In this document: positions 1-8,836 of the stretch, piece after piece
Numbering within the stretch: position 1 is the stretch's first letter
Layout: each line of letters opens with the position of its first letter
Assembly (NCBI RefSeq): GCF_026013415.1
Contig: NZ_JAPDOK010000001.1
Span: 124,001-188,000 of the forward strand
DNA length: 64,000 nt
Direction of reading: 5' to 3'
Source: Sphingomonas caeni
Lineage (GTDB): Bacteria > Pseudomonadota > Alphaproteobacteria > Sphingomonadales > Sphingomonadaceae
Notes under the pieces: model-generated
What the model was told of the DNA's origin: nothing
What the model saw: only the letters and a program-made list of their open reading frames with translations
The model's database searches: none
Translations under genes and position numbers: made by a program

Positions 1-716
1 GGCTTCAGCCCCACGCCGGTGCGCAGCAGCTTGCGGAACGCCTCGGGGCTATAGCCTGCCGCCATCGGCGCGAGCGCCGGCGCGACCTGACCGCTCTCGG
101 TCGTGTTTGGCGTGCCGAGCTTGTGGCATTCGGAGCAGACCGCGTCGAAATAATATTGGCCGATCGCGGTGGGGCGCGTGCGTGGCGCGACGGTGTCGGC
201 CTGGAAGCTCGGCTTGACCCCGCCGGTCAGCAACGCGAACCGGCCGAGCGGGCCGTAGCGCATCGGCTGGGTCACATCGTTCGGTCCGGGCTTGAGCGTA
301 CGCAGCCAGGCGATCAGCCTGCCGGCGTCGTCATCGGCGATGAAGCGGTGCGACACGGTGGGCATCACGAACAGGCTGGTGCCGTCGCGCTTCACGCCGT
401 GGCGGATCAGCCGGAGCAGTTCGGCGTCCGAATAGTCGGCGATCCTGCGCGCGATCCCCGGCGGCGCGATCGAGGCGACGAACCAGGGCGGGTTATCCCA
501 GACCCGGCCTTCCGAATTGGGGCCATGGCAGCCGCGGCACCCGAAGATCGTGGCGAGCCGGCCGCCTTCCTCGATCGAGGCGGCGTCCTTGGGGACGGCG
601 ATGGAGGTGAGCGCGACGTCATGCTTCGCGCGGATCATCCATTCGGAGGCGCCGTAGAGGACCACGACCCCCAAGACTAAAATCCCCGCGACCGCGAGCG
701 CTATCCGTTTGAACAT
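1..716 (-). CDS. Diheme c-type cytochrome, C-terminus beyond the window edge
   Basis: The reading frame opens with ATG at 714-716 and stays open to base 1, giving about 238 visible residues. Residues 4-22 are hydrophobic and act as an uncleaved anchor or signal. Two covalent haem sites are visible, CRGCH at 60-64 and CSECH at 194-198, with a possible axial Met in FVMPT near residue 118. This is the layout of periplasmic or membrane-anchored diheme cytochromes c that carry electrons to a terminal oxidase or dehydrogenase; the partner is not in the window. The protein is probably nearly complete, because little normally follows the second haem domain. Confidence 0.88.
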   Translation of the reverse strand, partial: MFKRIALAVAGILVLGVVVLYGASEWMIRAKHDVALTSIAVPKDAASIEEGGRLATIFGCRGCHGPNSEGRVWDNPPWFVASIAPPGIARRIADYSDAELLRLIRHGVKRDGTSLFVMPTVSHRFIADDDAGRLIAWLRTLKPGPNDVTQPMRYGPLGRFALLTGGVKPSFQADTVAPRTRPTAIGQYYFDAVCSECHKLGTPNTTESGQVAPALAPMAAGYSPEAFRKLLRTGVGLK

Positions 717-758
717 GGCGCGATTCTCCCCGATTTTTGCGGGCTTATGCCAGACTCG

Positions 759-1718
759 TTACGCGCCCGCCACTTCCTTGGGACTCACATAGCTGGCGTC
801 ATGCGCGAACGGCATCGGGGCGCCGGAACGGAGTGCCGCCAGCACCTCGGCGAAGCCCGTCTCGCAGCGAAATCCCATCATCTGCTCGGCGAGCCCCGGA
901 TCATAGACCCGCCCGATGCTCTTCGGCAGCTCCCATCCCCGCCGCGCATAGAGCTCCGCGGCATCGGGGAAATGGCGGGCGATCACCGCGCGGGCATCGG
1001 CCTTGAGTTCTACGCATTCCTCCGGCGCAAAGGGCGTCGGCGCGGAGAGGATGAAGGTGGCGAAACCGATCTCCGGCGCCCTTTCCAGCGCGGCCAGGTG
1101 CGCGCGCGCGGCGTCCTCGACGGTCAGCCGCCGGTTGAGGAACTCATTGGCCTTCATGTTGGTGCCCGAAAGGCTGCGGTGCGTATCGTCCTCCTCGGGA
1201 AAGAAGCGCGCGGTCCGCAGCACCATGCACGCCAGCCCCGCATCCTGATGCGCGAGGCTGCAGAGCTTCTCCGCCGCGAGCTTGGTGACGCCATAGATGT
1301 TGCGCGGCCGCAGCGGCCCCGATTCCTCGGTCAGCCACACCGCCGCCGCGCCCTTCTCCTCGCGGATCGCCGACGAGATCATCAGCGAGGTGGTCGAGGT
1401 GAAGACGAACCGGTCATGCCCCGCGGCCTGCGCCGCCTCGAGCAGATTGAGCGTGCCCGAGACATTGACGTCGATGAACGCCTGGGGCCGATAGCGGACG
1501 ATATCGGGCTTGTGCAGCGCCCCGCCATGGATCACCGCCTCGATGCCCTTCTCGCCGAACACCCGCTCGATCAGCGCGCGATCCGCGACCGATCCGATCA
1601 CCTGCGTATCCGCCCCCGGCGCGACGTCGAGCCCCGTCACCTCATGCCCCGCCCCGCGCAGCATCGGCGCGAGAAAGCGGCCCAGCCAGCCCGACGATCC
1701 TGTCAGCAACACCCGCAT
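759..1718 (-). CDS. NAD(P)-dependent epimerase/dehydratase (extended SDR)
   Basis: A 319-residue extended short-chain dehydrogenase. The Rossmann motif TGSSGWLG is at residues 6-13, a TSTTS segment lies near 107-111 where the catalytic Ser/Thr sits, and the YxxxK pair is Y142/K146 in YGVTK. These residues bind NAD(P) and catalyse hydride transfer on a nucleotide-sugar or similar substrate; the substrate cannot be read from sequence. The gene is apparently monocistronic. Immediately upstream lie three copies of a 13-bp direct repeat (1720-1777), so its expression may be controlled there. Confidence 0.9.
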   Translation of the reverse strand: MRVLLTGSSGWLGRFLAPMLRGAGHEVTGLDVAPGADTQVIGSVADRALIERVFGEKGIEAVIHGGALHKPDIVRYRPQAFIDVNVSGTLNLLEAAQAAGHDRFVFTSTTSLMISSAIREEKGAAAVWLTEESGPLRPRNIYGVTKLAAEKLCSLAHQDAGLACMVLRTARFFPEEDDTHRSLSGTNMKANEFLNRRLTVEDAARAHLAALERAPEIGFATFILSAPTPFAPEECVELKADARAVIARHFPDAAELYARRGWELPKSIGRVYDPGLAEQMMGFRCETGFAEVLAALRSGAPMPFAHDASYVSPKEVAGA

Positions 1719-1719
1719 A

Positions 1720-1777
1720 CGTAGTTCGACTCACGTAGTTCGACTCGTCCGTACGATGACTCATCGTAGTTCGACTC
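1720..1777. repeat. Three direct copies of the 13-mer cgtagttcgactc
   Basis: Exact copies lie at 1720-1732, 1734-1746 and 1765-1777. The first two are one base apart and the third follows after 18 bases. The array starts two bases before the epimerase ATG (1716-1718), so it occupies the position of that gene's leader or promoter. It could be a set of regulator sites or an expanded simple repeat. No helper protein or known binding consensus was recognised. Confidence 0.8.
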
Positions 1778-1882
1778 AATTGCCCGAAACCGGATGCCGG
1801 GGCACATAGCGGCCACGGTCCGAGTTGAACATGCTGAGGCAAGCGGGGCGCGCGCCGAGCATGATGGAGCTGAGGACATTGG

Positions 1883-1918
1883 AGGCCGGGCCCCGGGTCG
1901 AGACCTGGGGCCCGGCCT
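1883..1918. terminator. Strong GC-rich hairpin downstream of the ferritin-like gene
   Basis: Arms 1883-1899 and 1902-1918 pair over 17 bp with one G-T wobble. The right arm is followed by ttcttgct on the plus strand. The hairpin starts six bases after the stop codon of the minus-strand ferritin-like gene, so it probably ends that transcript. On the minus strand the following bases are not T-rich, so its efficiency as an intrinsic terminator is uncertain. Confidence 0.6.
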
Positions 1919-1923
1919 TCTTG

Positions 1924-2607
1924 CTATGCGGCGGCCGGGATCGGCGAGGCCAGCGTCTCGGCCGGATCGTGCGCGTCCGCCCAGTCCACCCGGCGCTTGA
2001 CCCATGGGTTGAGGAACAGCACCGGCAGCTTGAGGAACAGCAGTTCCGAATGGATGAAGGTGTCGATCGCCCGCTCCCACCATCTGGGCTCGCGCTTGCC
2101 GTTCGCCCTCAGCCAGCCGTCATAGGGCGCCCAATGGCTGGGCTCGTCCTTGTGAATGACCTGGAAGATCTTCATCATCACCTTGTCGTCGCGCACCAGC
2201 GGGTGCTTGAGCAATATCTCGACCTGCTTGAACCCGCGCTGCTCGGTCAGCGAGATCACCCGGCAGAGCTTCTCGAACTGGGCGTCCTCGGCGATCACGC
2301 GCTTCGTGTCGAGATTGTCGATGGTGGTGCGAAAGATGATCTCGACGAAGCGGTCGATATGGCCGCAGGTCCGGTCGACGTGCAGCGGCATCACGCCCTT
2401 CAGCTCGAACCAGCGCTTGAACATCACATAATGCTTGCGCTCGTCGGCGCGGTGCCGCTCGATATCGGCGATCAGCTGGTGATTGTCCGGTTCGCGCGCA
2501 CGTACCGCCTCGAGCACCCGGTCGATGCTCGTATAGCCGCGATGCTCGTTATAAATGTAGATCGACGCCAGCAGGTCCAGATAGCGGCGGCGGAAAGCGG
2601 CGAACAT
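1924..2607 (-). CDS. Ferritin-like diiron domain protein
   Basis: A 227-residue, mostly helical protein. The diiron ligand pattern is complete: E21, E56xxH59 (in ADERKH), E122 and E155xxH158 (in DEPSH), matching the two-helix-pair carboxylate/histidine pattern of the ferritin-like superfamily. Such proteins store iron or activate oxygen for oxidation; which applies here cannot be decided. The ATG at 2605-2607 was chosen because the frame upstream encodes a short arginine-rich, unconserved-looking stretch. The C-terminus carries Trp- and Leu-rich helices that may associate with membrane. Confidence 0.72.
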   Translation of the reverse strand: MFAAFRRRYLDLLASIYIYNEHRGYTSIDRVLEAVRAREPDNHQLIADIERHRADERKHYVMFKRWFELKGVMPLHVDRTCGHIDRFVEIIFRTTIDNLDTKRVIAEDAQFEKLCRVISLTEQRGFKQVEILLKHPLVRDDKVMMKIFQVIHKDEPSHWAPYDGWLRANGKREPRWWERAIDTFIHSELLFLKLPVLFLNPWVKRRVDWADAHDPAETLASPIPAAA

Positions 2608-2656
2608 GCGCGTTGAGTTACCCCTCGGGCGACCCAGCGTCAAACACGCAGATCAG

Positions 2657-3868
2657 TCATCCGGTGCCGCCGGTGGGGTCAGCCGGCGGCGCGACGGGTG
2701 GCTGGGCCGGGCCCGCGGGAGCGGCGCCGCCGCTGCCCGATCCGGGGCCGCGAGTCGGCGCGGCGCCGCCCTTTTGTCCCGCGCCCTTGTCGTCGGATTT
2801 TCCCTCGTCCTTGCCCCCCTTCGCTTCCGCATCGCCCTTGCCGCCCCCACCCGGCGGTGAACTGGTCGGCGTGTCCTTGCCCGCCGGTTCCGGGGTCCCG
2901 ATATTGGTGTCGTTGAGCAGCTGCGGCACCAGCCGCTCGATGAACCCGGCGAGGAAGCCGGTCATGAACACGTTGAAATCGCTATAGGGCGGCCTGTGGT
3001 CCCCGGGCGTGAGGGTGTTCACGTCGATGAGCTTGACCGACACGAAGCCGCTCCGCAGCAGCGCATAGAAGACGCCGCCCGCAACCGCGCCGATCAGGAT
3101 GCGGAGCGTGATATCGACCAGATTCTCGCGCCACTGCAGGTCGATCGCCAGCGTCCGCCCCTTCAGCGCGACCGCCGCCGAGAAAAAGGCGCCGAGCGAT
3201 CCGCCGGCAATCGCGGTCCAGACCGGCCAGATGCTCGGCGGAAAGGCATGGACGAAGCGGACCACGGGACCGGCGAGCAGGGTCGTCGTCAGGATCATCC
3301 CGCCCACCAGCATCAGCGCCCAGCGCACATAGTTGATCCGCGCGATCGCGGTCCGCTCGGCGAGGATATCGTTCTTGACCTGGGCGAGCAGCGTCTGCGC
3401 GGTTTCCAGCGCCTTGGCATCGCCATCGTCACAATCGAGCACGGTGATCAGCGCGTCGGCCACCCGTCGGTCATATTCGCACGCGCGCTTGAAGCCGTTG
3501 GCGTCCGATTGCGCCGCGCCGCGCCAGCGCAGCACCCAACCGCCATTGACCGGGTCCTCGAGGAACTTCGCCTCGTCCCGCTCGGCCTTGGTCTCCGCCT
3601 CGGCCTTGGCCAGCCCCGCCTTGCGCCATCCGTCGATCAGCGCGTTGACCTGCCCCCGCATCGGCGCGAGCGGACTGATCCGCTGCCGCTGCTTCTGCGC
3701 CTCGGCGGCATCGTCGGAAAACTGCACGATCAGCCGCTCGCTGGTGCGATAGATCGCATAGACGGGCGGGTTGTACGAATAGACGCTGACGATCCGGTAT
3801 CCCGCCGAATCGAGCGCGCCGCGCCTGATATCCTCGACCTTCTTCGCCGTCGGTTCGCCGTCCGCCAT
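2657..3868 (-). CDS. Predicted membrane protein with Gly/Pro/Lys-rich tail
   Basis: A protein of 403 residues that I do not recognise. Residues 1-180 are soluble and charged, with an alanine/lysine/glutamate-rich helical stretch near 85-105. Hydrophobic segments lie near 183-203, 216-240 and 255-278, with a weaker one near 300-317 ending in FIERLVPQLL. The last 75 residues are low-complexity Gly/Pro/Lys/Asp. The start at 3866-3868 is supported by GGAG six bases upstream; the frame remains open further upstream without a ribosome binding site. It sits alone between the ferritin-like and CoA-transferase genes. Confidence 0.75.
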   Translation of the reverse strand: MADGEPTAKKVEDIRRGALDSAGYRIVSVYSYNPPVYAIYRTSERLIVQFSDDAAEAQKQRQRISPLAPMRGQVNALIDGWRKAGLAKAEAETKAERDEAKFLEDPVNGGWVLRWRGAAQSDANGFKRACEYDRRVADALITVLDCDDGDAKALETAQTLLAQVKNDILAERTAIARINYVRWALMLVGGMILTTTLLAGPVVRFVHAFPPSIWPVWTAIAGGSLGAFFSAAVALKGRTLAIDLQWRENLVDITLRILIGAVAGGVFYALLRSGFVSVKLIDVNTLTPGDHRPPYSDFNVFMTGFLAGFIERLVPQLLNDTNIGTPEPAGKDTPTSSPPGGGGKGDAEAKGGKDEGKSDDKGAGQKGGAAPTRGPGSGSGGAAPAGPAQPPVAPPADPTGGTG

Positions 3869-3971
3869 GTCGCGCTCCGCACTTTGGTGCCGGCACGGGC
3901 CGCGCCGGCGTGTTGCGGATGGATAGGCCGGGAACGGCGCGCCGCGCGTGACGGCCGTCACGCCCCTCGGA

Positions 3972-4619
3972 TCAGGCGCTCGCCAGCGCCTCGTATTTCG
4001 CCGTGGTCTTGGCCGCGACCTCTTCCTCGGTCACCCCCGGCGCCAGCTCGATCAGCCGGAAGGGCGACTGGTGGTCGGGCCGCTGGAACACGGCGAGATC
4101 GGTGATGATCATGTCGACCACATTCTTGCCGGTGAGCGGCAGGGTGCAGGCGGGCACGAACTTGGGGTCGCCGTTCTTCGAATTATGCTCCATCACCACG
4201 ATGATCTTCTTGACGCCCGCGACCAGATCCATCGCGCCGCCCATGCCCTTGATCATCTTGCCCGGGATCATCCAGTTGGCGATGTCGCCGCCCTCGCTGA
4301 TCTCCATCGCGCCGAGCACGGTCAGGTCGATATGCCCGCCGCGGATCATCGCGAAGCTCTGCTCCGAACCGAAATAGACCGAACTGGGCAGCTCGCTGAT
4401 CGTCTGCTTGCCCGCGTTGATCAGGTCCGGATCGATCTCGTCCTCGTACGGGAAGGGCCCGATGCCCAGCATCCCGTTCTCCGACTGGAGCGTCACCTCG
4501 ACGCCCGGCGGGATATGGTTCGCAACCAGCGTGGGGATGCCGATCCCCAGATTGACATAATAGCCGTCCTCCAGCTCGCGCGCAGCGCGCGCCGCCATTT
4601 CGTCGCGGGTCCAGGCCAT
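3972..4619 (-). CDS. scoB: 3-oxoacid CoA-transferase subunit B
   Basis: A 215-residue beta subunit of a family I CoA-transferase, which moves CoA from succinyl-CoA (or another donor) to a 3-oxoacid. The signature SENGMLG at 46-52 contains the catalytic glutamate E47 that forms the glutamyl-CoA intermediate. The N-terminal NLGIGIPT and the central [13 protein letters not shown] region fit the family. The start is at 4617-4619, with GGAG at about 4630. The partner subunit scoA is two genes upstream in the same operon, separated by a phosphatase gene, which is unusual because the subunits normally adjoin. The substrate (acetoacetate or beta-ketoadipate) is not resolved. Confidence 0.93.
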   Translation of the reverse strand: MAWTRDEMAARAARELEDGYYVNLGIGIPTLVANHIPPGVEVTLQSENGMLGIGPFPYEDEIDPDLINAGKQTISELPSSVYFGSEQSFAMIRGGHIDLTVLGAMEISEGGDIANWMIPGKMIKGMGGAMDLVAGVKKIIVVMEHNSKNGDPKFVPACTLPLTGKNVVDMIITDLAVFQRPDHQSPFRLIELAPGVTEEEVAAKTTAKYEALASA

Positions 4620-4635
4620 CAGTTCTGCTCTCCGG

Positions 4636-5760
4636 TCATTGCGGGGTCGCGGTCGGTACAGGTGCGGGCGACGGCGCTTCGCCCGGATCGGTCCAGCGCT
4701 TGTCCTGCGGGAAGACGTCGTCGAGATCGCCGTGGAGCCCGGTGCCGTAGACCGGGTTGGGCAGCATGAACCATCCATTGCCCCACATCGCCGCGATCAT
4801 CGTCTGGCTCGCCATGTTGCGGCGGATCGGCACGGGCACGCCGCCCGGATTGAACAGGTCGGTGAAGTCGCCCAGCTGATCGCCGACCAGCGCCACGACG
4901 CAATATTTGGCGCCGATCTCCCAGCGGCGGGCGTCCTTGCCGCTCGAATTGGGCCCGTCGCCGCGCAGCCAGAGCGTCTCGCCGAGCTTGGGCGTGCCCA
5001 GCCCGGCATGTTCGAGCGCCGCGATCGTCTGCGCCGCATTGGCCTCGGACCGGTTCGAGTTGAACACCACCACGATCCCGGCGCGCCGCGCCCCCTCGAT
5101 CGTCTCGACCGCGCCGGGGACGGGCGCGACCTTCTCGGCGCCAGTGGATTCCCAGCGCTTCCAGCGGCGGTCGTCATAGGGACCGGTGCGCTGCGCGTCG
5201 TCGGCCTCATAGCCGAGATTGAGGATCACCGTCTCGTCGATGTCGAAGACCACCGCGAGCGGCTTCTTCCCGCACGGCATGAAGCGCGGCACCTCGAGCG
5301 AGCCTTCCTTCGAGAGCACCGCGCCGCGGATCTCGAGCTGTGCCTTGCGGTCCTGCGCGCGCGCCGAGAGGAAGCTCCACAGCTGCTGATAGGCCTGGAG
5401 GCTGAGCGCGGCGGCCTCGCCCGAGCCATAGAGATATTGCATGCCTGCGGGCGGGTTGCGCGGCGCTTCCTCGCCGGGCGCGGGGGGCAGCGGAGCGCCC
5501 GGGGTCGGCATCGGCCCGTTGACCACGCCGACGATGCGGAACGGCTCGACCCCGGCGACCGGGGTCGGCGTCGCCTGTGGCCCCGGCTGACCGGCCGGAC
5601 GCTGCCGCTCGGAAGCGCGCTCGTCGCTGCCGCTCAGCCGCTTGCGCGCGACCGCCCCACCCGCCGCGAGCGGCACCGCGACCGCCGCAGCGATGCAGCC
5701 CGACAGCATCGGCATCGCGCCCAGCATCATCGCGGCAAGGGCCGCCTTGCGCCGCATCAC
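4636..5760 (-). CDS. HAD-type acid phosphatase / 5'-nucleotidase lipoprotein, e(P4) family
   Basis: A 374-residue protein with a lipoprotein signal: positively charged MMRRK, a hydrophobic run and lipobox LSGC with Cys22. After a Pro-rich linker (about 50-105) comes a HAD phosphatase domain with the nucleophile motif FDIDET (D173, D175). This is typical of class B/C bacterial acid phosphatases such as lipoprotein e(P4), which release phosphate from nucleotides at the outer membrane. It overlaps scoA by 4 bp (ATGA type) and lies 16 bp before scoB, so it is co-transcribed within the CoA-transferase operon. Confidence 0.88.
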   Translation of the reverse strand: MMRRKAALAAMMLGAMPMLSGCIAAAVAVPLAAGGAVARKRLSGSDERASERQRPAGQPGPQATPTPVAGVEPFRIVGVVNGPMPTPGAPLPPAPGEEAPRNPPAGMQYLYGSGEAAALSLQAYQQLWSFLSARAQDRKAQLEIRGAVLSKEGSLEVPRFMPCGKKPLAVVFDIDETVILNLGYEADDAQRTGPYDDRRWKRWESTGAEKVAPVPGAVETIEGARRAGIVVVFNSNRSEANAAQTIAALEHAGLGTPKLGETLWLRGDGPNSSGKDARRWEIGAKYCVVALVGDQLGDFTDLFNPGGVPVPIRRNMASQTMIAAMWGNGWFMLPNPVYGTGLHGDLDDVFPQDKRWTDPGEAPSPAPVPTATPQ

Positions 5761-6464
5761 GCGGTTTCCCGCGCGCGCGTCATGCGGAACTCGATCTTCT
5801 TGTCATAGGGGGACCCCACGATCATCCGCTTCACATAGATGCCCGGCAAATGGATCGCGTCGGGATCGAGCGCGCCAACGGGCACCACTTCCTCCACTTC
5901 GGCGACACAGATCCGCCCCGCCGTCGCCATGGGCTGGTTGAAATTGCGCGCGGTCTTGCGGAAAATCAGGTTGCCGCTCTCGTCCGCCTTCCAGCCCTTG
6001 ATGATCGCCAGGTCGGCGCGGATGCCGCGTTCGAGGATATATTCCTCGCCATCGAAGAGCTTCGATTCCTTGCCCTCGGCCACCTGGGTGCCGACGCCGG
6101 TCTTGGTATAGAAGCCCGGGATCCCCGCCCCGCCCGCACGGCAGCGCTCGGCGAGCGTGCCCTGGGGGCAGAATTCGACCTCGAGTTCTCCGCTGAGATA
6201 TTGCCGCTCGAACTCCTTGTTCTCACCGACATAGGACGAGATCATCTTCTTCACCTGCCGCGTGCGCAGCAGCTTGCCGAGCCCCTCGCCGTCGATGCCC
6301 GCATTGTTGCTGGCGATGGTCAGGTCCTTGACGCCCGAGGCCTCGATCGCGTCGATCAGCCGCTCGGGGATGCCGCACAGGCCGAAGCCGCCCGCGCACA
6401 AGGTCATGCCGTCGAACAGCAGCCCTTCCAGCGCTGCCGCGGCGTTCGGGTACAGCTTTTTCAT
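5757..6464 (-). CDS. scoA: 3-oxoacid CoA-transferase subunit A
   Basis: A 235-residue alpha subunit of a family I CoA-transferase. The glycine-rich [10 protein letters not shown] motif near residues 24-33 forms the CoA-binding region. [15 protein letters not shown] and [17 protein letters not shown] are characteristic of SCOT/PcaI-type alpha subunits. The ATG at 6462-6464 is used because GGAG lies about 10 bases upstream and the homologous N-terminus (MKKLYP) begins there. First gene of the operon scoA-phosphatase-scoB. The 238-base gap upstream (6465-6702) is shared with the divergent barrel gene, and no clear promoter was picked out in it. Confidence 0.93.
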   Translation of the reverse strand: MKKLYPNAAAALEGLLFDGMTLCAGGFGLCGIPERLIDAIEASGVKDLTIASNNAGIDGEGLGKLLRTRQVKKMISSYVGENKEFERQYLSGELEVEFCPQGTLAERCRAGGAGIPGFYTKTGVGTQVAEGKESKLFDGEEYILERGIRADLAIIKGWKADESGNLIFRKTARNFNQPMATAGRICVAEVEEVVPVGALDPDAIHLPGIYVKRMIVGSPYDKKIEFRMTRARETA

Positions 6465-6702
6465 AGGTCGCCGAGTCTCCTGATTGCCCACGCGATAGTC
6501 GGGCGCGCAGGGGGCGGTCAAGCGAACCTGAATGGCGGTTCAACTTTGTGGCAGCTGCCCCGGATGGGGCGAACCTTGGCGGCAAATGGGCCCGCACCTC
6601 CGTAGAAACCCTTATTCCCTCATGGTTCCGCCGCATAGCCCGCCGAAACGGTCCCCGGGCCGAAACGCCCGCGTTACGACAACAGCCAAGGAATTGATTC
6701 AC

Positions 6703-7241
6703 ATGCGCATTCTGACAGCGGCGGCCTTCGCGATGGCGATGGCCGCAACCCCCGCGCTCGCCCAGGAAACCGGCGGCAATGCCGAGAAGACGTTCGAAGG
6801 CCCCTATGTTGCGGTGATCGGCGGCATGGAGGAGGCCGGCACCACCAGCGCCGGCATGAAGGCGCGTTCGCGGGCGGGGTGATCGGTTACGGTCACCAGG
6901 CCGGCAATCTCGTCTTCGGCCTCGAGGGCGAAGCCGCGGCATCGACCACCGAGCGCTGCGCCGGCAATGTCTGCCATGGCTCGGGCCGCGATCTCTATGC
7001 CGGCGGACGTATCGGCTATGTCGTCGGCGGCAACACGATGCTCTACGCCAAGGGCGGCTACACCAACGCGCGTGTTCCCCTGGCGGTCGGCACGGAAACG
7101 CTCGACGGCTTCCGCGTCGGCGGCGGCGTCGAGACCAATGTCAGCGGCCGGGCCTTTGTCCGCGCCGAATATCGCTACTCGGAATATGAGGCCAACGCGC
7201 ACAAGCATCAGGGCACGGTCGGGGTGGGCTTGCGCTTCTGA
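6703..7241 (+). pseudogene. Outer-membrane beta-barrel protein, disrupted by a frameshift
   Basis: An ATG at 6703 opens a signal peptide (MRILTAAAFAMAMAATPALAQ) and barrel start, but the frame ends at 6882 after 59 codons. The rest of the barrel (ending VGVGLRF, stop at 7241) lies in another frame. Restoring one G near 6861 would join the halves into M-K-G-A-F-A-G-G-V-I-G-Y-G, so one base is missing. The rejoined product is about 179 residues and aligns throughout with the intact paralogue at 7446-7985, including a conserved Cys pair and the YAGGRIG and LYAKGGYTNAR blocks. Either a recent pseudogene or a sequencing error in a G-run. Confidence 0.85.
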
Positions 7242-7249
7242 TCGTGGAA

Positions 7250-7276
7250 GCCGCGCGGCCCCCGGCGCCGCGCGGC
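7250..7276 (+). terminator. Hairpin after the disrupted barrel gene
   Basis: Arms gccgcgcgg (7250-7258) and ccgcgcggc (7268-7276) are a perfect inverted repeat, but no T-run follows. The same hairpin core recurs after the paralogue at 8005-8032, suggesting that gene and terminator were duplicated together. Confidence 0.45.
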
Positions 7277-7445
7277 AACCCCCGCACCTTCTGGTGATGC
7301 ATATCGGCAACACGCGCACTGAATCCACCGGTCCGGATCAAATCGTGCATCGGCTGACGGCGTCCCAAAGTAACGGCGTCGCGGACATCGGATCCGCACA
7401 ACCAGGCCTTTGGCCGGCAACATAAAACGCTGTGGGGAATGAACG

Positions 7446-7985
7446 ATGCGTATTTTGGCACTTACCGCTCTGGCGCTCGCAACGATGGCGACGCCCGCCT
7501 TCGCGCAGGAGCAGGGCGACTTCACCGGCGGCCATGTCGAACTGGTCGGGGGCCTCGATCAGGTCAGCGACGGTGACGAGGACGAAAGCGGCGCGATCTA
7601 CGGCGTTGCCGCGGGCTTTGATTTCGATCTCGGCGGCGTCATCGTGGGCGCCGAGGGTGAGGCCGATCTGACGTCGACCAAGGAGTGCATCGGCACCTCC
7701 TGCGCCGAAGGCGGGCGCGACTTCTATGCCGGTGGCCGGATCGGCATGCCGGTCGGCGGCCGCACGCTGCTGTACGTCAAGGGCGGCTACACCAACGCCC
7801 GCATCAAGGGCACGGTCGCCGGCACCGTCGTCACCTCCGACGATTTCGACGGCGTCCGCGTCGGCGTCGGCGCGCAAACCGTCGTGGGCGAGCATTTCTA
7901 CGCCAAGATCGAGTATCGCTACTCGAACTATGAGCAGGGCTTCGATCGCCACCAGGGCGTGGTCGGCGTCGGCTACTGGTTCTAA
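7446..7985 (+). CDS. Outer-membrane beta-barrel protein (porin-like, OmpA/OMP_b-brl type)
   Basis: A 179-residue exported protein. The signal peptide MRILALTALALATMATPAFA is followed by cleavage before Gln21. The mature part has alternating beta-strands typical of an 8-stranded barrel, for example GGHVELVGGLD, YGVAAGFDFDL and EYRYSNYEQG, and ends in Trp-Phe, a C-terminal aromatic used for recognition by the BAM complex. Two cysteines in a loop (ECIGTSC) may form a disulfide. It is the intact tandem copy of the frameshifted gene upstream. Function is unknown; small barrels of this kind are often adhesion or surface-stability proteins. Confidence 0.85.
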   Translation: MRILALTALALATMATPAFAQEQGDFTGGHVELVGGLDQVSDGDEDESGAIYGVAAGFDFDLGGVIVGAEGEADLTSTKECIGTSCAEGGRDFYAGGRIGMPVGGRTLLYVKGGYTNARIKGTVAGTVVTSDDFDGVRVGVGAQTVVGEHFYAKIEYRYSNYEQGFDRHQGVVGVGYWF

Positions 7986-8004
7986 GTCTGCCCTGACGAC
8001 AGGA

Positions 8005-8040
8005 CCGCGCGGTGCCCCGGCGCCGCGCGGTTCTTCGTTT
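8005..8040 (+). terminator. Rho-independent terminator after the barrel gene
   Basis: A perfect 9-bp inverted repeat (accgcgcgg 8005-8013, ccgcgcggt 8024-8032) is followed by tcttcgtttc. It lies 20 bp after the barrel stop codon and abuts the stop of the convergent GST gene. Confidence 0.75.
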
Positions 8041-8777
8041 CAGCCCAGCATGATGCTCGCGCGGGGTGCCGCCTCGCCATAGGTCTTTTCGGACAGTTTC
8101 GCTCCTGCCGCGATCAGCGCCTCGCGGCGCTCGGCCATGGGCGAGCTCACGATCGCGGTCTCGAACCGGATCGTATCGGCAAAGGCTGGCACCGCCTCCA
8201 CCCGCGCGATCCACGCCGCGGTCCTGGGCCAGCGCGCCGCGTCGATCGTCCAGCCCGCGAGCAGGGCGTTGCGGAAGAAACAGGCATAGCTGATGTCGGC
8301 GATGCAGAGATGGCCGAACAGAAAGCCCTCGGCCGGCGCGCGCTCCTCGATCCAGTCCATCGCGGCCGGCAGCTCGACATCGGTAACCTTGGCGATTTCC
8401 GCTTCGTCGGGCGCGAGCTTGTAGACCCGCGGCGCCACGATCCGGCGGTAGAAGAGCCGCCAGATGATCAGGTCGCCCAGCCGGCTGTCGGCGAATTCCT
8501 CCATCCACCGCGCGCGGGCACGGTCAGCCGGGCTCGCCGGCATCAGCAGCGGCTGCGGATAGGCCTCGTCGAGATATTCGCAGATCACCGTCGAATCGTT
8601 GAGCACCAGATCGCCATCGATCAGCACGGGTATGCGCCTGAGCGGGCTCAGCTTCGAGAACTCGTCATTGCCGAAAAAGGGCGTGATCGGATCGACCTCA
8701 TGGATGAGCCCCTTGATCGCCAGCGCGACCAGGACCTTGCGGACATAGGGCGAGACGTGACTGCCGATGATGAGCAT
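8040..8777 (-). CDS. Glutathione S-transferase family protein
   Basis: A 245-residue GST. The N-terminal thioredoxin fold shows SPYVRKVLVAL (residues 8-18, with Ser/Tyr positions near the glutathione thiol) and the cis-proline segment RRIPVLIDGDLVLNDSTVICEYL, which binds the gamma-glutamyl moiety. The helical C-terminal domain starts near residue 85. It conjugates or reduces electrophiles with glutathione in the cytosol; the specific substrate is unknown. It is convergent with the barrel gene and divergent from the ThDP enzyme. Confidence 0.9.
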   Translation of the reverse strand: MLIIGSHVSPYVRKVLVALAIKGLIHEVDPITPFFGNDEFSKLSPLRRIPVLIDGDLVLNDSTVICEYLDEAYPQPLLMPASPADRARARWMEEFADSRLGDLIIWRLFYRRIVAPRVYKLAPDEAEIAKVTDVELPAAMDWIEERAPAEGFLFGHLCIADISYACFFRNALLAGWTIDAARWPRTAAWIARVEAVPAFADTIRFETAIVSSPMAERREALIAAGAKLSEKTYGEAAPRASIMLG

Positions 8778-8836
8778 GGTTTCCTCCGTGCCCCGGGGTT
8801 AGCCAAGCGCCGATGAGCGGTCTAGAGACACGCGCC

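Noticed and set aside
1720-1777. The three direct repeats as a minimal CRISPR array
   Set aside because: Unit of 13 bp, spacing of 1 and 18 bp, no cas genes and no repeat palindromy.
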